Shown piece by piece: positions 1-6,919 of a DNA stretch of 35,686 bases (the first letter of the stretch is position 1; each line of letters begins with the position of its first letter). This stretch comes from a virus: IMG/VR virus record IMGVR_UViG_3300022413_000026, positions 1 to 35,686 of that record. One strand, 5' to 3'. The notes beneath the pieces are model-generated. The model made no database searches and was not told the DNA's origin. It was given only the letters and a program-made list of their open reading frames with translations. The translations under genes were made by a program, and so were the position numbers.

Positions 1-66
1 CCAGCCAGTTCCCGTTCGCCGCTTTGACCCTTCGACCGTCGCCCTTTTCCGTCCATTTAAGCCCCC

Positions 67-256
67 TACCCGTACACCCGTACACTACCCGTACACTACC
101 CGTACACCTCAGCCCCGTACGCGGGAGGGTAAGGGGACCGTCAAGGTCCCTACCCGTACGCCCGTGTGTACACCCTTTAGGGTGAACGGGTGTACGGGTA
201 GAACTTAGTTGCCTTCCCACGCCAGAAACCTTCCCGACCCGGACGGTACCCGTACA
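67..256. repeat. 11-bp iteron cluster (TACCCGTACAC)
   Basis: The unit TACCCGTACAC occurs at 67-77, 86-96, 97-107 and 246-256. A shorter overlapping copy CCCGTACAC lies at 77-85, a one-base variant TACCCGTACGC at 151-161, and an inverted copy GTGTACGGGTA at 190-200. The copies from 67 to 107 are spaced about 11 bp, roughly one helical turn, so a bound protein would contact one face. The block is non-coding and sits just beyond the 3' end of the primase/helicase gene, with the last copy next to its stop codon. Iterons beside a replication gene suggest an origin or an initiator/repressor operator. The function is inferred; the repeats themselves are directly visible. Confidence 0.75.
134..201. 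repeat. Two adjacent hairpin-forming inverted repeats
   Basis: GGGACC (134-139) pairs with GGTCCC (145-150) around a 5-base loop. It is followed directly by a larger inverted repeat in which CTACCCGTAC (150-159) pairs with GTACGGGTAG (192-201), with an inner CACCCT/AGGGTG stem (171-176 with 179-184) and a small asymmetric bulge. Neither is followed by a T-run on either strand, so they do not look like intrinsic terminators. The larger arms contain iteron sequence, which fits an origin or operator structure. No open reading frame is supported in 1-259. Confidence 0.55.
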
Positions 257-259
257 CTT

Positions 260-2398
260 TCACGATGCCGGCGAGCGCACCGGGTGAAGGTACGTAGACC
301 GTCCTCCGTGTGACGCCTCGGCGGGCAAGGGCGTCTCCCTCAAGCACCCCGTGGAGAGCATGTGCGACACAGCCGACGCAACACGCCGAACCGACACACC
401 GCCACCCACCCGGCCGACCTGCTCACGAAGTGACGTCTTCGTGTGATACGCTCCCGTCTTCAACTCGCCGTCCAGGAACGCGAACACCGTGACAGCATCG
501 TCCAACGCCGCTTGCCTGCGCTCCGCCTCGCGGACCGCCTCGGCCTCGGCACTGGCTGGCGAATCGAAAACGTTGAACGTGAACGCCCCCGCTCCGGCAC
601 CACGGACCACCCACAACGGCTGGTCAGCATGGGCGCCATAGCTGAACTTGGCTATGTGCATCCGTAGCACCCGACCTTCCTCGATATCGTGCGGCAGCAC
701 ATCAGCCGGCGGTGCATACTTGGGATGGTCCGTCGTGTGCCGTGAGAACACCACTTGAGCGCGAGAGTTGTCGGCAAACGCCGTACCTCCACGTGACGCG
801 TACTGGTCTACGATGCCCTCACGGGCCACCACCTGGGACACGTGGTGGATCCAGCCGAAGGCAGCCCGGCGTCCGTCACGGCGCAGCTCAGAACCGATGC
901 GACGGCCTACAGCCATGAGCGCAGCTTCAGCATCATTAACCCGGCTCTCTCCAGGTCCGAAGAAAATAGCCGGGTCTGCCACAATCAACACCGGGCGGAT
1001 GTCTGCGTAGGCTTTGCACAGGTTGTCGACGTGCGGCGTGATGGTCAGGTTCGAGTTCCGGTCTCCCTCCACAAACCGCAGCAGCATGCCGGTCACGTCT
1101 TCCACGTAAACGCCGAGTGCTACCTGCTCACGTTCCACGTCGGTTAGCTCGAGCCCGTCACAAATCTCCCGTAGCCGATAACGCACCACCGCCAAGTCGT
1201 CCTCCGCCGTGAGAAACAGCACCGGCCCAGGATGTCGCACCGGCCTGCCGGCAACCCGGCGCCCTGTAACGATGTGCACCATTAGCCACAGCATGAGCGT
1301 TGTCTTTGCCAGGCCACCGGCTCCGACCCACCCGAACACGTCGCAGGGGATGAGCCCATCAATGAGTACCTCGGGCGGATGCGGCTTCTCGGCACCGAAC
1401 AAATCACGCCCCACCGGTTCCGGACCCTCGAACGTGTCGAGATGCACGCGCGGTATCCAATCGCCGACGTATTTAGCCCTCGCAGGCTCACTGTGTTGCG
1501 CCAGGTTCCACAACCAGTCCAGGGCAGGCCCGACCCGGCCTCTACGACGGTCTAACGCAACCTGACGCACCCCAGGGTGATGCCTCAACACCGCAAACAC
1601 ATCCACAGGCTCGAGCCCGAGGTCACCCGCCAGGGCGTTGGCTATGGACTGGACCACATCCGAACGGCGACCTTGAACAGGCGCCACCATGTTCTCCAGC
1701 AACGCACGGGCCTCGTCCGACAGCGACAGGTCATCCGTGTCCACCGGTGGAGGGTCACGGTCATCGGCGGGCGCCGTGTGCGAGCTAGCTCCCGAGGTAG
1801 CCCCGCACAGGTCCTCGAACGATTCGATAAGCAGCTGCTGTGCCGTGACCTTGTCTCGCCCTGGCAACGTGTGCCCGGTCACGGAGATATAGCCGCCGAC
1901 GTGAATGGCTCGCGTGTTGTTCTGTGCCTCCCTGTTCTGTCCAGCCACGCCGCGCGCAATCCAACGCAGACCACGTCCGGACGGTGAGACCTCGATGTAC
2001 GTGAACCCGTCAATGTCGTTCTGCGCTGCCGGGTCTATCTGCCCGTTCTCATCCAGGGAGTGGTCCACGTCGCCATAGACGAGTCCCTCGTCAGGGTCTA
2101 TCACATAGAACAGCAACGCGGGCTGTCGTCGCTCAAGCATGGCTCGAACCTCGGACAACGCATCGTCAAAGGACCACCAGTCGCCAGAGACGGAAGCCGA
2201 GGCAAACCCGCCCCCTGGACGAAGCGGTGTCTTGTTCAGTTTGTAGACGTCGCCGGTGATGACCCAGTGGCCACGCACCGGCACCCACCGTCGACGCTGC
2301 TTCAGTTCGGTAGGTATTCCGTCGACGTTGGGCGGTTCTGGTAGCGGCTCCGCCCCGCCGTTGTTGGCTAACATGGAGCATTGACGTATGTGGTACAT
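260..2398 (-). CDS. Primase-polymerase / RepA-like helicase (replicative primase-helicase)
   Basis: This is probably a two-domain replication protein that lays down primers and unwinds DNA. Residues about 30-190 resemble phage primase-polymerase domains: a DxD-like acidic pair at 110-112, an SPSGRGL motif at 138-144 and GYISVTG at 169-175. Residues about 345-560 form a RecA/RepA-type ATPase with a Walker A variant GAGGLAKTT at 359-367 and a hydrophobic strand ending in D (VLIVADPA) as Walker B. The invariant glycine before the lysine is alanine here. It is read divergently from the other replication genes. The ATG at 2398 has only a weak GAG upstream; an in-frame ATG at 2374 overlaps the stop of a short upstream ORF and is an alternative start. 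The domain call is by motif, and exact primase activity is inferred. Confidence 0.82.
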   Translation of the reverse strand: MYHIRQCSMLANNGGAEPLPEPPNVDGIPTELKQRRRWVPVRGHWVITGDVYKLNKTPLRPGGGFASASVSGDWWSFDDALSEVRAMLERRQPALLFYVIDPDEGLVYGDVDHSLDENGQIDPAAQNDIDGFTYIEVSPSGRGLRWIARGVAGQNREAQNNTRAIHVGGYISVTGHTLPGRDKVTAQQLLIESFEDLCGATSGASSHTAPADDRDPPPVDTDDLSLSDEARALLENMVAPVQGRRSDVVQSIANALAGDLGLEPVDVFAVLRHHPGVRQVALDRRRGRVGPALDWLWNLAQHSEPARAKYVGDWIPRVHLDTFEGPEPVGRDLFGAEKPHPPEVLIDGLIPCDVFGWVGAGGLAKTTLMLWLMVHIVTGRRVAGRPVRHPGPVLFLTAEDDLAVVRYRLREICDGLELTDVEREQVALGVYVEDVTGMLLRFVEGDRNSNLTITPHVDNLCKAYADIRPVLIVADPAIFFGPGESRVNDAEAALMAVGRRIGSELRRDGRRAAFGWIHHVSQVVAREGIVDQYASRGGTAFADNSRAQVVFSRHTTDHPKYAPPADVLPHDIEEGRVLRMHIAKFSYGAHADQPLWVVRGAGAGAFTFNVFDSPASAEAEAVREAERRQAALDDAVTVFAFLDGELKTGAYHTKTSLREQVGRVGGGVSVRRVASAVSHMLSTGCLRETPLPAEASHGGRSTYLHPVRSPAS

Positions 2399-2433
2399 TC
2401 CCGCTCGGTGGTACGTGCGCCTGTGTTGGTCAT
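2368..2433 (-). CDS. Possible 21-residue leader peptide overlapping the primase start
   Basis: An ATG at 2433 follows a strong Shine-Dalgarno (AGAAGGAG) by about 8 bases, the best ribosome site in the primase leader. It opens a 21-codon frame rich in Thr with two Cys, ending at TAG 2370-2368. That stop overlaps the in-frame primase ATG at 2374 by 7 bases. The arrangement suggests that ribosomes load on the short frame and couple into the primase. The peptide resembles nothing I recognise, and the call rests on signal position alone. Confidence 0.4.
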   Translation of the reverse strand: MTNTGARTTERECTTYVNAPC

Positions 2434-2461
2434 GCAGGCAGACTCCTTCTAGTGGTCCTTG

Positions 2462-2488
2462 AATCCCGGCTTCGGTCGGGATTTTTTT
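2462..2488 (+). terminator. Intrinsic terminator with TTCG tetraloop
   Basis: AATCCCGGC pairs with GTCGGGATT (one G-T pair) around a TTCG loop and is followed by seven T residues at 2482-2488. This is a strong rho-independent terminator for rightward transcription. No rightward gene lies upstream inside the window, so it either insulates the early promoter at 2542 from read-through or ends a transcript entering from across a circular junction. In the leftward transcript it only forms a hairpin in the primase leader. Confidence 0.75.
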
Positions 2489-2541
2489 GGGACTCGAAAG
2501 TACCCCCTTTCACAAGGACTCCACAACACCCATCCCCGAGC

Positions 2542-2571
2542 TTGTAACGGCGAACTAGCCACGTGTATAAG
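2542..2571 (+). promoter_or_regulatory. Early rightward sigma-70-like promoter P1
   Basis: TTGTAA (2542-2547) and TATAAG (2566-2571) are separated by 18 bases. The site lies just after the terminator and about 35 bases before the first rightward start codon. It shares the style of the two promoters at 5480 and 6854 but is less similar to them than they are to each other. Confidence 0.5.
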
Positions 2572-2604
2572 GGACTCCCTCTACTAACTAACGAGGGCCT
2601 GCAT

Positions 2605-2877
2605 GTGTCTGTACCTAATTTCTTGCGCCATCACCGTCCAGCCAAGGATGACGTGGTGTACTTCGACGACGTCATGGCCAACAGCAACAAGGCTAAGGTC
2701 TGGATTGCCGAACTACGGGCCGACGATCCGACAATCCGTTATGACCTGTTTGGCAAGGCGCTGCATTATGAAATACAACGGAACCGGCGGCGTTCAGTCA
2801 TAGACCAGCTGCGTGGTGCCTATAACCGAGCGCGTGGCCACGTCGAAGCCGAGCTGCTTGAAGAGCATATGTCGTGA
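2605..2877 (+). CDS. Hypothetical early protein, 90 aa
   Basis: First gene of the rightward early operon. I chose the GTG at 2605 because GAGGG lies 7 bases upstream at 2593-2597; the frame stays open back to 2563, but that stretch overlaps the predicted -10 box. The product is a charged protein with a helical C-terminal half rich in Arg and Glu and no recognisable domain. Its stop overlaps the next gene by 4 bases (GTGA), so the two are probably translationally coupled. Its position ahead of the Sak4-like ATPase suggests a small accessory role in early DNA metabolism, but no function can be assigned. Confidence 0.6.
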   Translation: MSVPNFLRHHRPAKDDVVYFDDVMANSNKAKVWIAELRADDPTIRYDLFGKALHYEIQRNRRRSVIDQLRGAYNRARGHVEAELLEEHMS

Positions 2878-3263
2878 GGGGCGCGCTAGACATCGTGCGT
2901 GACTACCTGGCTGCCGTAGAGCATCAACGTGAAGCCGAGGAAAGGCGACTCGAATACCTCTACGAGCTTGTGGATACGCTGCCGGGTAAGTCCGAGGGCA
3001 CGACCACCACAATGGTCACCGACGTCGTACAACCCGACGCCTACTCCGTGGCCATCACGCGAAAGTTCAACCGCACCATTGACGTGGGCGAAGTCGACAA
3101 GCTCCACAACATGATAGACATCGAGCGCTTCTTCAAAAAGAAGTATGAGCTCCGCGTCAGTGAATGGCGTAAAGCTGACGAGATGGAGACGCTTGCGTTG
3201 TCACGGGTTATCACCACCAGACAAGGACGGCCGTCTGTCCAAATTAAAAAGGTCGAAGAATGA
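2874..3263 (+). CDS. Hypothetical early protein, 129 aa
   Basis: It starts with GTG at 2874 overlapping the previous stop (GTGA) and ends in a 4-base overlap with the Sak4-like gene. The first 45 residues are strongly charged and likely helical or coiled-coil. The C-terminal part, with an FFKKKYEL segment and an RQGRPSVQIKK tail, is of the kind often found in small phage proteins encoded just upstream of single-strand annealing ATPases. I do not recognise a named domain. Tight coupling to the next gene suggests they work in the same process. Confidence 0.7.
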   Translation: MRGALDIVRDYLAAVEHQREAEERRLEYLYELVDTLPGKSEGTTTTMVTDVVQPDAYSVAITRKFNRTIDVGEVDKLHNMIDIERFFKKKYELRVSEWRKADEMETLALSRVITTRQGRPSVQIKKVEE

Positions 3264-3928
3264 AGCTGACCAACACACGTGACGTTCACGAACAAGGCAT
3301 CAAGGTTCTCGTCTATGGCAACGCGGGTACCGGCAAGACAACCCTCATCAAGACGTGCCCCGGCAAACAAATCATTCTCAGCGCCGAGGCTGGTCTGCTG
3401 TCCTTGGCGGGCGAAGACATCGACACCGTCAACATCGACAGCCTGGAGTCGTTGCACGAGGCGTACAGCTTCCTCAAGGACGGCGAACACGCGTACGAAT
3501 GGCTGTGCCTGGATTCCATCAGCGAGATTGCCGAGGTAGTACTACATCGAGAGATGCAGGCCACAAAAGACCCCCGCAAGGCGTACGGCGAACTACACCA
3601 AAAGGTCGGGCAGCTTTTACGGGCCTTTCGTGACATCCCCGAACGCAACGTCTATTTCTCAGCCAAGCAACAACGCTTCACCGACGACGCTGCCGGCACC
3701 GTGACGTACGGACCCGGCATGCCCGGACAAGCACTCGGGCAATCCATCCCTTACATATTCGATGAGGTGTTTTGCCTTCGAGTAGAGCGCGACTCGGAGG
3801 GCGACCTTCAGCGCACCCTTCAGACCGGACCCGATAACCGCTTCCAAGCCAAGGACCGGAGCGGCCGCCTGGATATGTTCGAGCCGGTCGACCTGACCCT
3901 TATCACCAACAAAATTCGAGGACAGTAA
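3260..3928 (+). CDS. Sak4-like P-loop ATPase (AAA_24), recombination/annealing protein
   Basis: A 222-residue RecA-core protein with Walker A GNAGTGKTTL at about residues 21-30 and a Walker B-like strand ending in LDS at about 83-86. Proteins of this size and motif set are the phage Sak4 family, RecA-like ATPases that act in single-strand annealing or in loading recombination proteins. The start is ATG at 3260, overlapping the previous stop by 4 bases. It is followed 3 bases later by a DUF669 gene and then a Cas4-like nuclease, a common phage arrangement for replication-linked recombination. Confidence 0.8.
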   Translation: MKLTNTRDVHEQGIKVLVYGNAGTGKTTLIKTCPGKQIILSAEAGLLSLAGEDIDTVNIDSLESLHEAYSFLKDGEHAYEWLCLDSISEIAEVVLHREMQATKDPRKAYGELHQKVGQLLRAFRDIPERNVYFSAKQQRFTDDAAGTVTYGPGMPGQALGQSIPYIFDEVFCLRVERDSEGDLQRTLQTGPDNRFQAKDRSGRLDMFEPVDLTLITNKIRGQ

Positions 3929-3931
3929 ACA

Positions 3932-4390
3932 ATGCCACAATTACCGTACGACAACACGCAGGTCAAAGAAGATGACTGGCGCCAAGTTCCACCGGGACAG
4001 TACCTCGCCCAGGTACGAGGGTCGGCAGAACATTCAAACGCCCACGGCACGGGAGCCTATATCCGTGTCCAGTTCAGAATCGTGGCTGGCCCTTACAAGG
4101 ATTCCATCATCGGAAACACCTACAACCATGTGCATGCAAACACCGAAGCCGAACGTATCGGCCGGCAGCAGCTGAAGGCATTAGGCGTGGTGTGCGGTGT
4201 GCCCAACATGCAGGCCACTGAAGAGATACACGGCAAGAACGTATCCATCAAGGTTGTAGCTAACGGGACGTACAGCGACATCGCTGCCGTGTGGAAACCG
4301 GAGGCGGTCGGACCTACGGCAAACCCCAACGGTTCCACGGACCAAGCCGATGCCGACACCGGTGGGACTCGGGCACCGTGGGATGCCTAA
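3932..4390 (+). CDS. DUF669 family protein (probable ssDNA-binding protein)
   Basis: A 152-residue protein whose N-terminal 110 residues follow the DUF669 pattern: PPGQYLAQV, then a mixed strand region with YIRVQF and an IGNTYNH segment. The Asp-rich C-terminal tail ends in APWDA, similar to the acidic partner-binding tails of single-strand DNA-binding proteins. DUF669 genes are typically beside Sak4-like ATPases, as here. Single-strand DNA binding is a family-level inference. The stop overlaps the next gene's ATG by 8 bases. Confidence 0.72.
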   Translation: MPQLPYDNTQVKEDDWRQVPPGQYLAQVRGSAEHSNAHGTGAYIRVQFRIVAGPYKDSIIGNTYNHVHANTEAERIGRQQLKALGVVCGVPNMQATEEIHGKNVSIKVVANGTYSDIAAVWKPEAVGPTANPNGSTDQADADTGGTRAPWDA

Positions 4391-5219
4391 AATTGGCGAG
4401 TCGTCCCACGGGACGCTAAACCAAATCGAGCTTGCCGTCCTGGCTCGAGCCAAACAGGAACAGCGCCCCCACCTCGGGGCGTCTGTTCTTGGATACCGGT
4501 GCGAACGCCGTGTCCAGTTCACGTTCCGATGGGCTTATCGGGAATCTTTCCCGGCGCGCATTCTTCGTCTCTTCAAACGTGGCGAACGCGAGGAAGCCGT
4601 GTTTGTGGACTTGTTACGCGACGCCCACATCCTCGTATGGGAGACCGACAGCGACGGTGAGCAGTTCGGCTTTAAGGACGGACACTTCGCCGGGTCCATC
4701 GATGGCTTCGCTGCCCGTCTGCCCGAGGCACCACAAACCGTACACCTGCTGGAGTTCAAGACCCACGGGGAGAAAAGTTTCAAGACCTTGACCAAGGCAC
4801 AGTCAATAGCCAAGTCACACCCGCAGCACTACGTACAAGTTCAGGTCTACATGCATGCGTTACACGTGACCAGAACGTTGTACCTGGCAGTCAACAAGAA
4901 CACCGACGCGCTATACATGGAACGTGTGCGACTGGACAAGGAATTCGCCACATACCAGAACGAACGCGCGCAGATGATTATTGCTGAGACCAGACTCATG
5001 CCGCCTATCTCAAGTGACCCGTCCTGGTATGAGTGCAAGATGTGCCCGTTCCATCCGGTGTGCCATGAAAACGTCCCGTTACAGGTCAGCTGCCGAACCT
5101 GTACACACGCACAGGCCCGCCGGGACGGGACGTGGTTCTGTAACAAGCATGAGAACCTGCTCACCATCGACCACCAACGCGAGGCCTGTAATGACCACGA
5201 GCCATTCGATAGAGATTGA
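4383..5219 (+). CDS. Cas4/RecB-like PD-(D/E)XK exonuclease with predicted Fe-S cluster
   Basis: The nuclease motifs are visible in order: GSIDG (the metal-binding Asp), LEFKTHG (the E-x-K pair) and a downstream HYVQVQVYMHAL helix typical of RecB-family motif Q-xxx-Y. A cysteine near the N-terminus (YRCERR) plus a C-terminal CKMCPFHPVC cluster match the four-cysteine Fe-S arrangement of Cas4 and AddB nucleases. A second Cys/His-rich tail follows (CRTCTHAQ, CNKHE, CNDHE), which could bind zinc and is less usual. The ATG at 4383 overlaps the previous stop; a further ATG at 4350 is possible. It likely resects DNA ends for the Sak4/DUF669 module. Confidence 0.78.
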   Translation: MPKIGESSHGTLNQIELAVLARAKQEQRPHLGASVLGYRCERRVQFTFRWAYRESFPARILRLFKRGEREEAVFVDLLRDAHILVWETDSDGEQFGFKDGHFAGSIDGFAARLPEAPQTVHLLEFKTHGEKSFKTLTKAQSIAKSHPQHYVQVQVYMHALHVTRTLYLAVNKNTDALYMERVRLDKEFATYQNERAQMIIAETRLMPPISSDPSWYECKMCPFHPVCHENVPLQVSCRTCTHAQARRDGTWFCNKHENLLTIDHQREACNDHEPFDRD

Positions 5220-5463
5220 CTTGGACGACGCGTTTCAAGCAGCCGTGACCCTGTCGCGTGTAGCCAAGTACCACCACGAGTTCGAGACCCTGGCAGCGGA
5301 CACCGCCAAGGCAGCCCGGTGGCTGGCTGACCAGCACCGCCGGTGCGAACTGTGTGAACACTACCTCGGCGGCGCCTGCCGCCAGGCTGGTGGGAGGACG
5401 GTCCCCGCCGAGGTCATCCCCAAGGGCTGCCCATCGTTCGAGTACCAGTACATCCCATTCTAG
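5191..5463 (+). CDS. Small Cys-containing early protein, 90 aa
   Basis: ATG at 5191 has GAGG about 6 bases upstream and lies inside the last 29 bases of the nuclease gene. The N-terminal half is acidic and helical. The C-terminal half carries CELC, GGAC and KGC in a C-x2-C-x6-C...C pattern that could hold one zinc ion. I recognise no named family. It ends the first early operon, immediately before the strong promoter at 5480. Confidence 0.65.
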   Translation: MTTSHSIEIDLDDAFQAAVTLSRVAKYHHEFETLAADTAKAARWLADQHRRCELCEHYLGGACRQAGGRTVPAEVIPKGCPSFEYQYIPF

Positions 5464-5479
5464 GCGGTGCAGAAAGTTG

Positions 5480-5508
5480 TTGACAGGTAAGCTGGTACCA
5501 AGTATAAA
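5480..5508 (+). promoter_or_regulatory. Strong sigma-70 promoter P2
   Basis: TTGACA (5480-5485) is a perfect -35 box and TATAAA (5503-5508) a near-perfect -10 box, with a 17-base spacer. The spacer and flanks (GCAGAAA upstream, ACCAAGTATA at the -10) are closely shared with the promoter at 6854. It drives the gene at 5544. Confidence 0.8.
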
Positions 5509-5543
5509 GGACGTCCCTACCACAACAGACGAGAGCTAAGACC

Positions 5544-6131
5544 ATGTTCACCGAACCTAACATGAACACCGACATCATCATCCTGGACACCGACACCCTG
5601 GCATCGTTTGGCAAGTGCGTCGACGTGGACACCGCCACCGCCACCGCCAACCGTATCGTGCCGCAGAATCACGGGTATGTCCTCTATGACGAGTTTGACC
5701 TGCTCACCAAGCTGTCCGCTAAGGAACAGCTGACCGTTTTCAACTCGATGCTGAACCTCAACGGCGCCGACGCCGTGAAGCCCAGAGAGAACCGCTTCAC
5801 GAGCAAGGCTGCCGGCGCCAGGGCCATCATGGAGGCGGCGGTGCTTCACACGCACACCCACAAGGTCGCCAAGAAGGCGCCCACCAAGGCGCCCACCACG
5901 GACACGCCGGAAGTGCCCAAGAACGAGGCACGGGACCGTGCGCATCGCTCCGGCAACTGCGCCCGCGTCTGGGCAATCTGTGACGAGTTGAACGAGTTGG
6001 GTGCAGCCGTGCGCAAGAACGTCATCGCGTGCGCCTCCGCCGAGGGTATCCCCAAGGCCACGTCAAGCACCCAGTTCCAGAAGTGGCGGCACCGCCCCCA
6101 TATACACGTGGCTAGGGACCAGGAAGACTAG
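5544..6131 (+). CDS. Hypothetical protein with C-terminal QF-x-W-R module
   Basis: A 195-residue protein expressed from its own strong promoter. The N-terminal ~95 residues contain a helical segment (YDEFDLLTKL, TVFNSMLNL, FTSKAAGARAI) resembling the small helical domain found at the start of several phage regulators. A low-complexity Lys/Thr/Pro linker follows at about 105-130. The last ~55 residues carry a module with CARVWAICDEL, a run ending in GIPKAT and then QFQKWR. The same module ends the next gene and appears in reduced form at the start of the third. Its helix-rich, Arg-ending form suggests nucleic-acid or protein binding. No enzymatic motif is visible. Confidence 0.7.
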   Translation: MFTEPNMNTDIIILDTDTLASFGKCVDVDTATATANRIVPQNHGYVLYDEFDLLTKLSAKEQLTVFNSMLNLNGADAVKPRENRFTSKAAGARAIMEAAVLHTHTHKVAKKAPTKAPTTDTPEVPKNEARDRAHRSGNCARVWAICDELNELGAAVRKNVIACASAEGIPKATSSTQFQKWRHRPHIHVARDQED

Positions 6132-6147
6132 ACAAGGGATGACCACG

Positions 6148-6165
6148 GGGCCAAGGACGGCCCAC
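6148..6165 (+). repeat. Intercistronic GGGCC hairpin element, copy 1
   Basis: GGGCC and GGCCC flank six bases and can pair. The same 18-base element recurs three times at 8053-8116. It lies between two genes, upstream of the GTG at 6192, and has no T-run, so it is more likely an RNA-processing or stability element than a terminator. Confidence 0.5.
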
Positions 6166-6191
6166 CTCCCTGGACCACACCGGAGCGACCC

Positions 6192-6842
6192 GTGCCCCCC
6201 TCGGATTCCTACCACGCTACCCTGATTCAGTCCGGTGCCTATAACGAGGCCAACGACTGCACCGTCATCGCCACCGCCGTCGTCACCGGCCTGGACTACG
6301 GCTCTGCCCATCAGCTGCTTGCCTCGTACGGCCGTCGGCCACGCTGCGGTCTCCCACCCGGTCACTACCACGCGGCCATTGCTGCGCTCGGGTTCACGGT
6401 CCAGCGCATACACCTGGACAGCTTACGTACGCCAGGCCAGGGCGGCTTCGGCCCGGTCAGCATCGAACGTGTCCTCCGCCGGTGGTGTCGGGGACGCAAG
6501 TTCTTCGTGTCGTTCCGGGGCCACGTCGCGGCGTTCGATGGCGAACGGTTAGCGGACTGGACCCGAGGTCGCCGCCACCACGTCCGTCACGTATACGAAG
6601 TCATCCCTCCGCTGGCCCCTACCGTCTCCGAGGCCCCTACCCGCCCCACTCCCACAGCCGCCCCGGCGAAATCCCGTCAGCGTGGAGCCTGTGCGTCCGT
6701 GTGGGCTGTTTGCGATGACCTCGCGACCTGGAACCACACCGTCACCTCGGCAATGGCCATCGGTGCGTGCCTGGACAAGGGCCTGAACAAGGCCACCGCT
6801 GCCAGGCAGTTCCAGCACTGGCGGAAGGCTCGAGGACACTAG
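6192..6842 (+). CDS. Papain-like cysteine peptidase-fold protein with C-terminal QF-x-W-R module
   Basis: Start is GTG at 6192 with GGAG about 7 bases upstream. The first ~135 residues match a phage papain-like pattern: NDCTVIATA (candidate catalytic Cys near residue 19), then a helical part and a late strand pair with GHVAAF (candidate His) and ADWTRGRR (candidate Asp). A Pro/Ala/Thr linker follows and then the module shared with the previous gene (CASVWAVCDDL, LNKATAARQF, WRK). Proteins with an NDC...GH...DW pattern are widespread in phages and generally uncharacterised. Early expression argues for acting on a host protein rather than for lysis. Peptidase activity is inferred from residue order only. 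Confidence 0.65.
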   Translation: MPPSDSYHATLIQSGAYNEANDCTVIATAVVTGLDYGSAHQLLASYGRRPRCGLPPGHYHAAIAALGFTVQRIHLDSLRTPGQGGFGPVSIERVLRRWCRGRKFFVSFRGHVAAFDGERLADWTRGRRHHVRHVYEVIPPLAPTVSEAPTRPTPTAAPAKSRQRGACASVWAVCDDLATWNHTVTSAMAIGACLDKGLNKATAARQFQHWRKARGH

Positions 6843-6853
6843 GCAGAAACCTG

Positions 6854-6882
6854 TAGACAAGTAACTAGGCACCAAGTATATT
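6854..6882 (+). promoter_or_regulatory. Sigma-70 promoter P3, near-duplicate of P2
   Basis: TAGACA (6854-6859) and TATATT (6877-6882) with a 17-base spacer. The stretch from GCAGAAA through ACCAAGTATA aligns with P2 at 5480, which points to duplication of a promoter or shared binding of a regulator. It drives the gene at 6920. Confidence 0.7.
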
Positions 6883-6919
6883 CGACCTACCTACACCGGT
6901 CCCTTGCCTGGAGGCCACT

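Noticed and set aside
6192-6842. Papain-like protein as the missing endolysin
   Set aside because: It sits among early genes, has no signal peptide or wall-binding domain, and shares its module with non-lysis neighbours.
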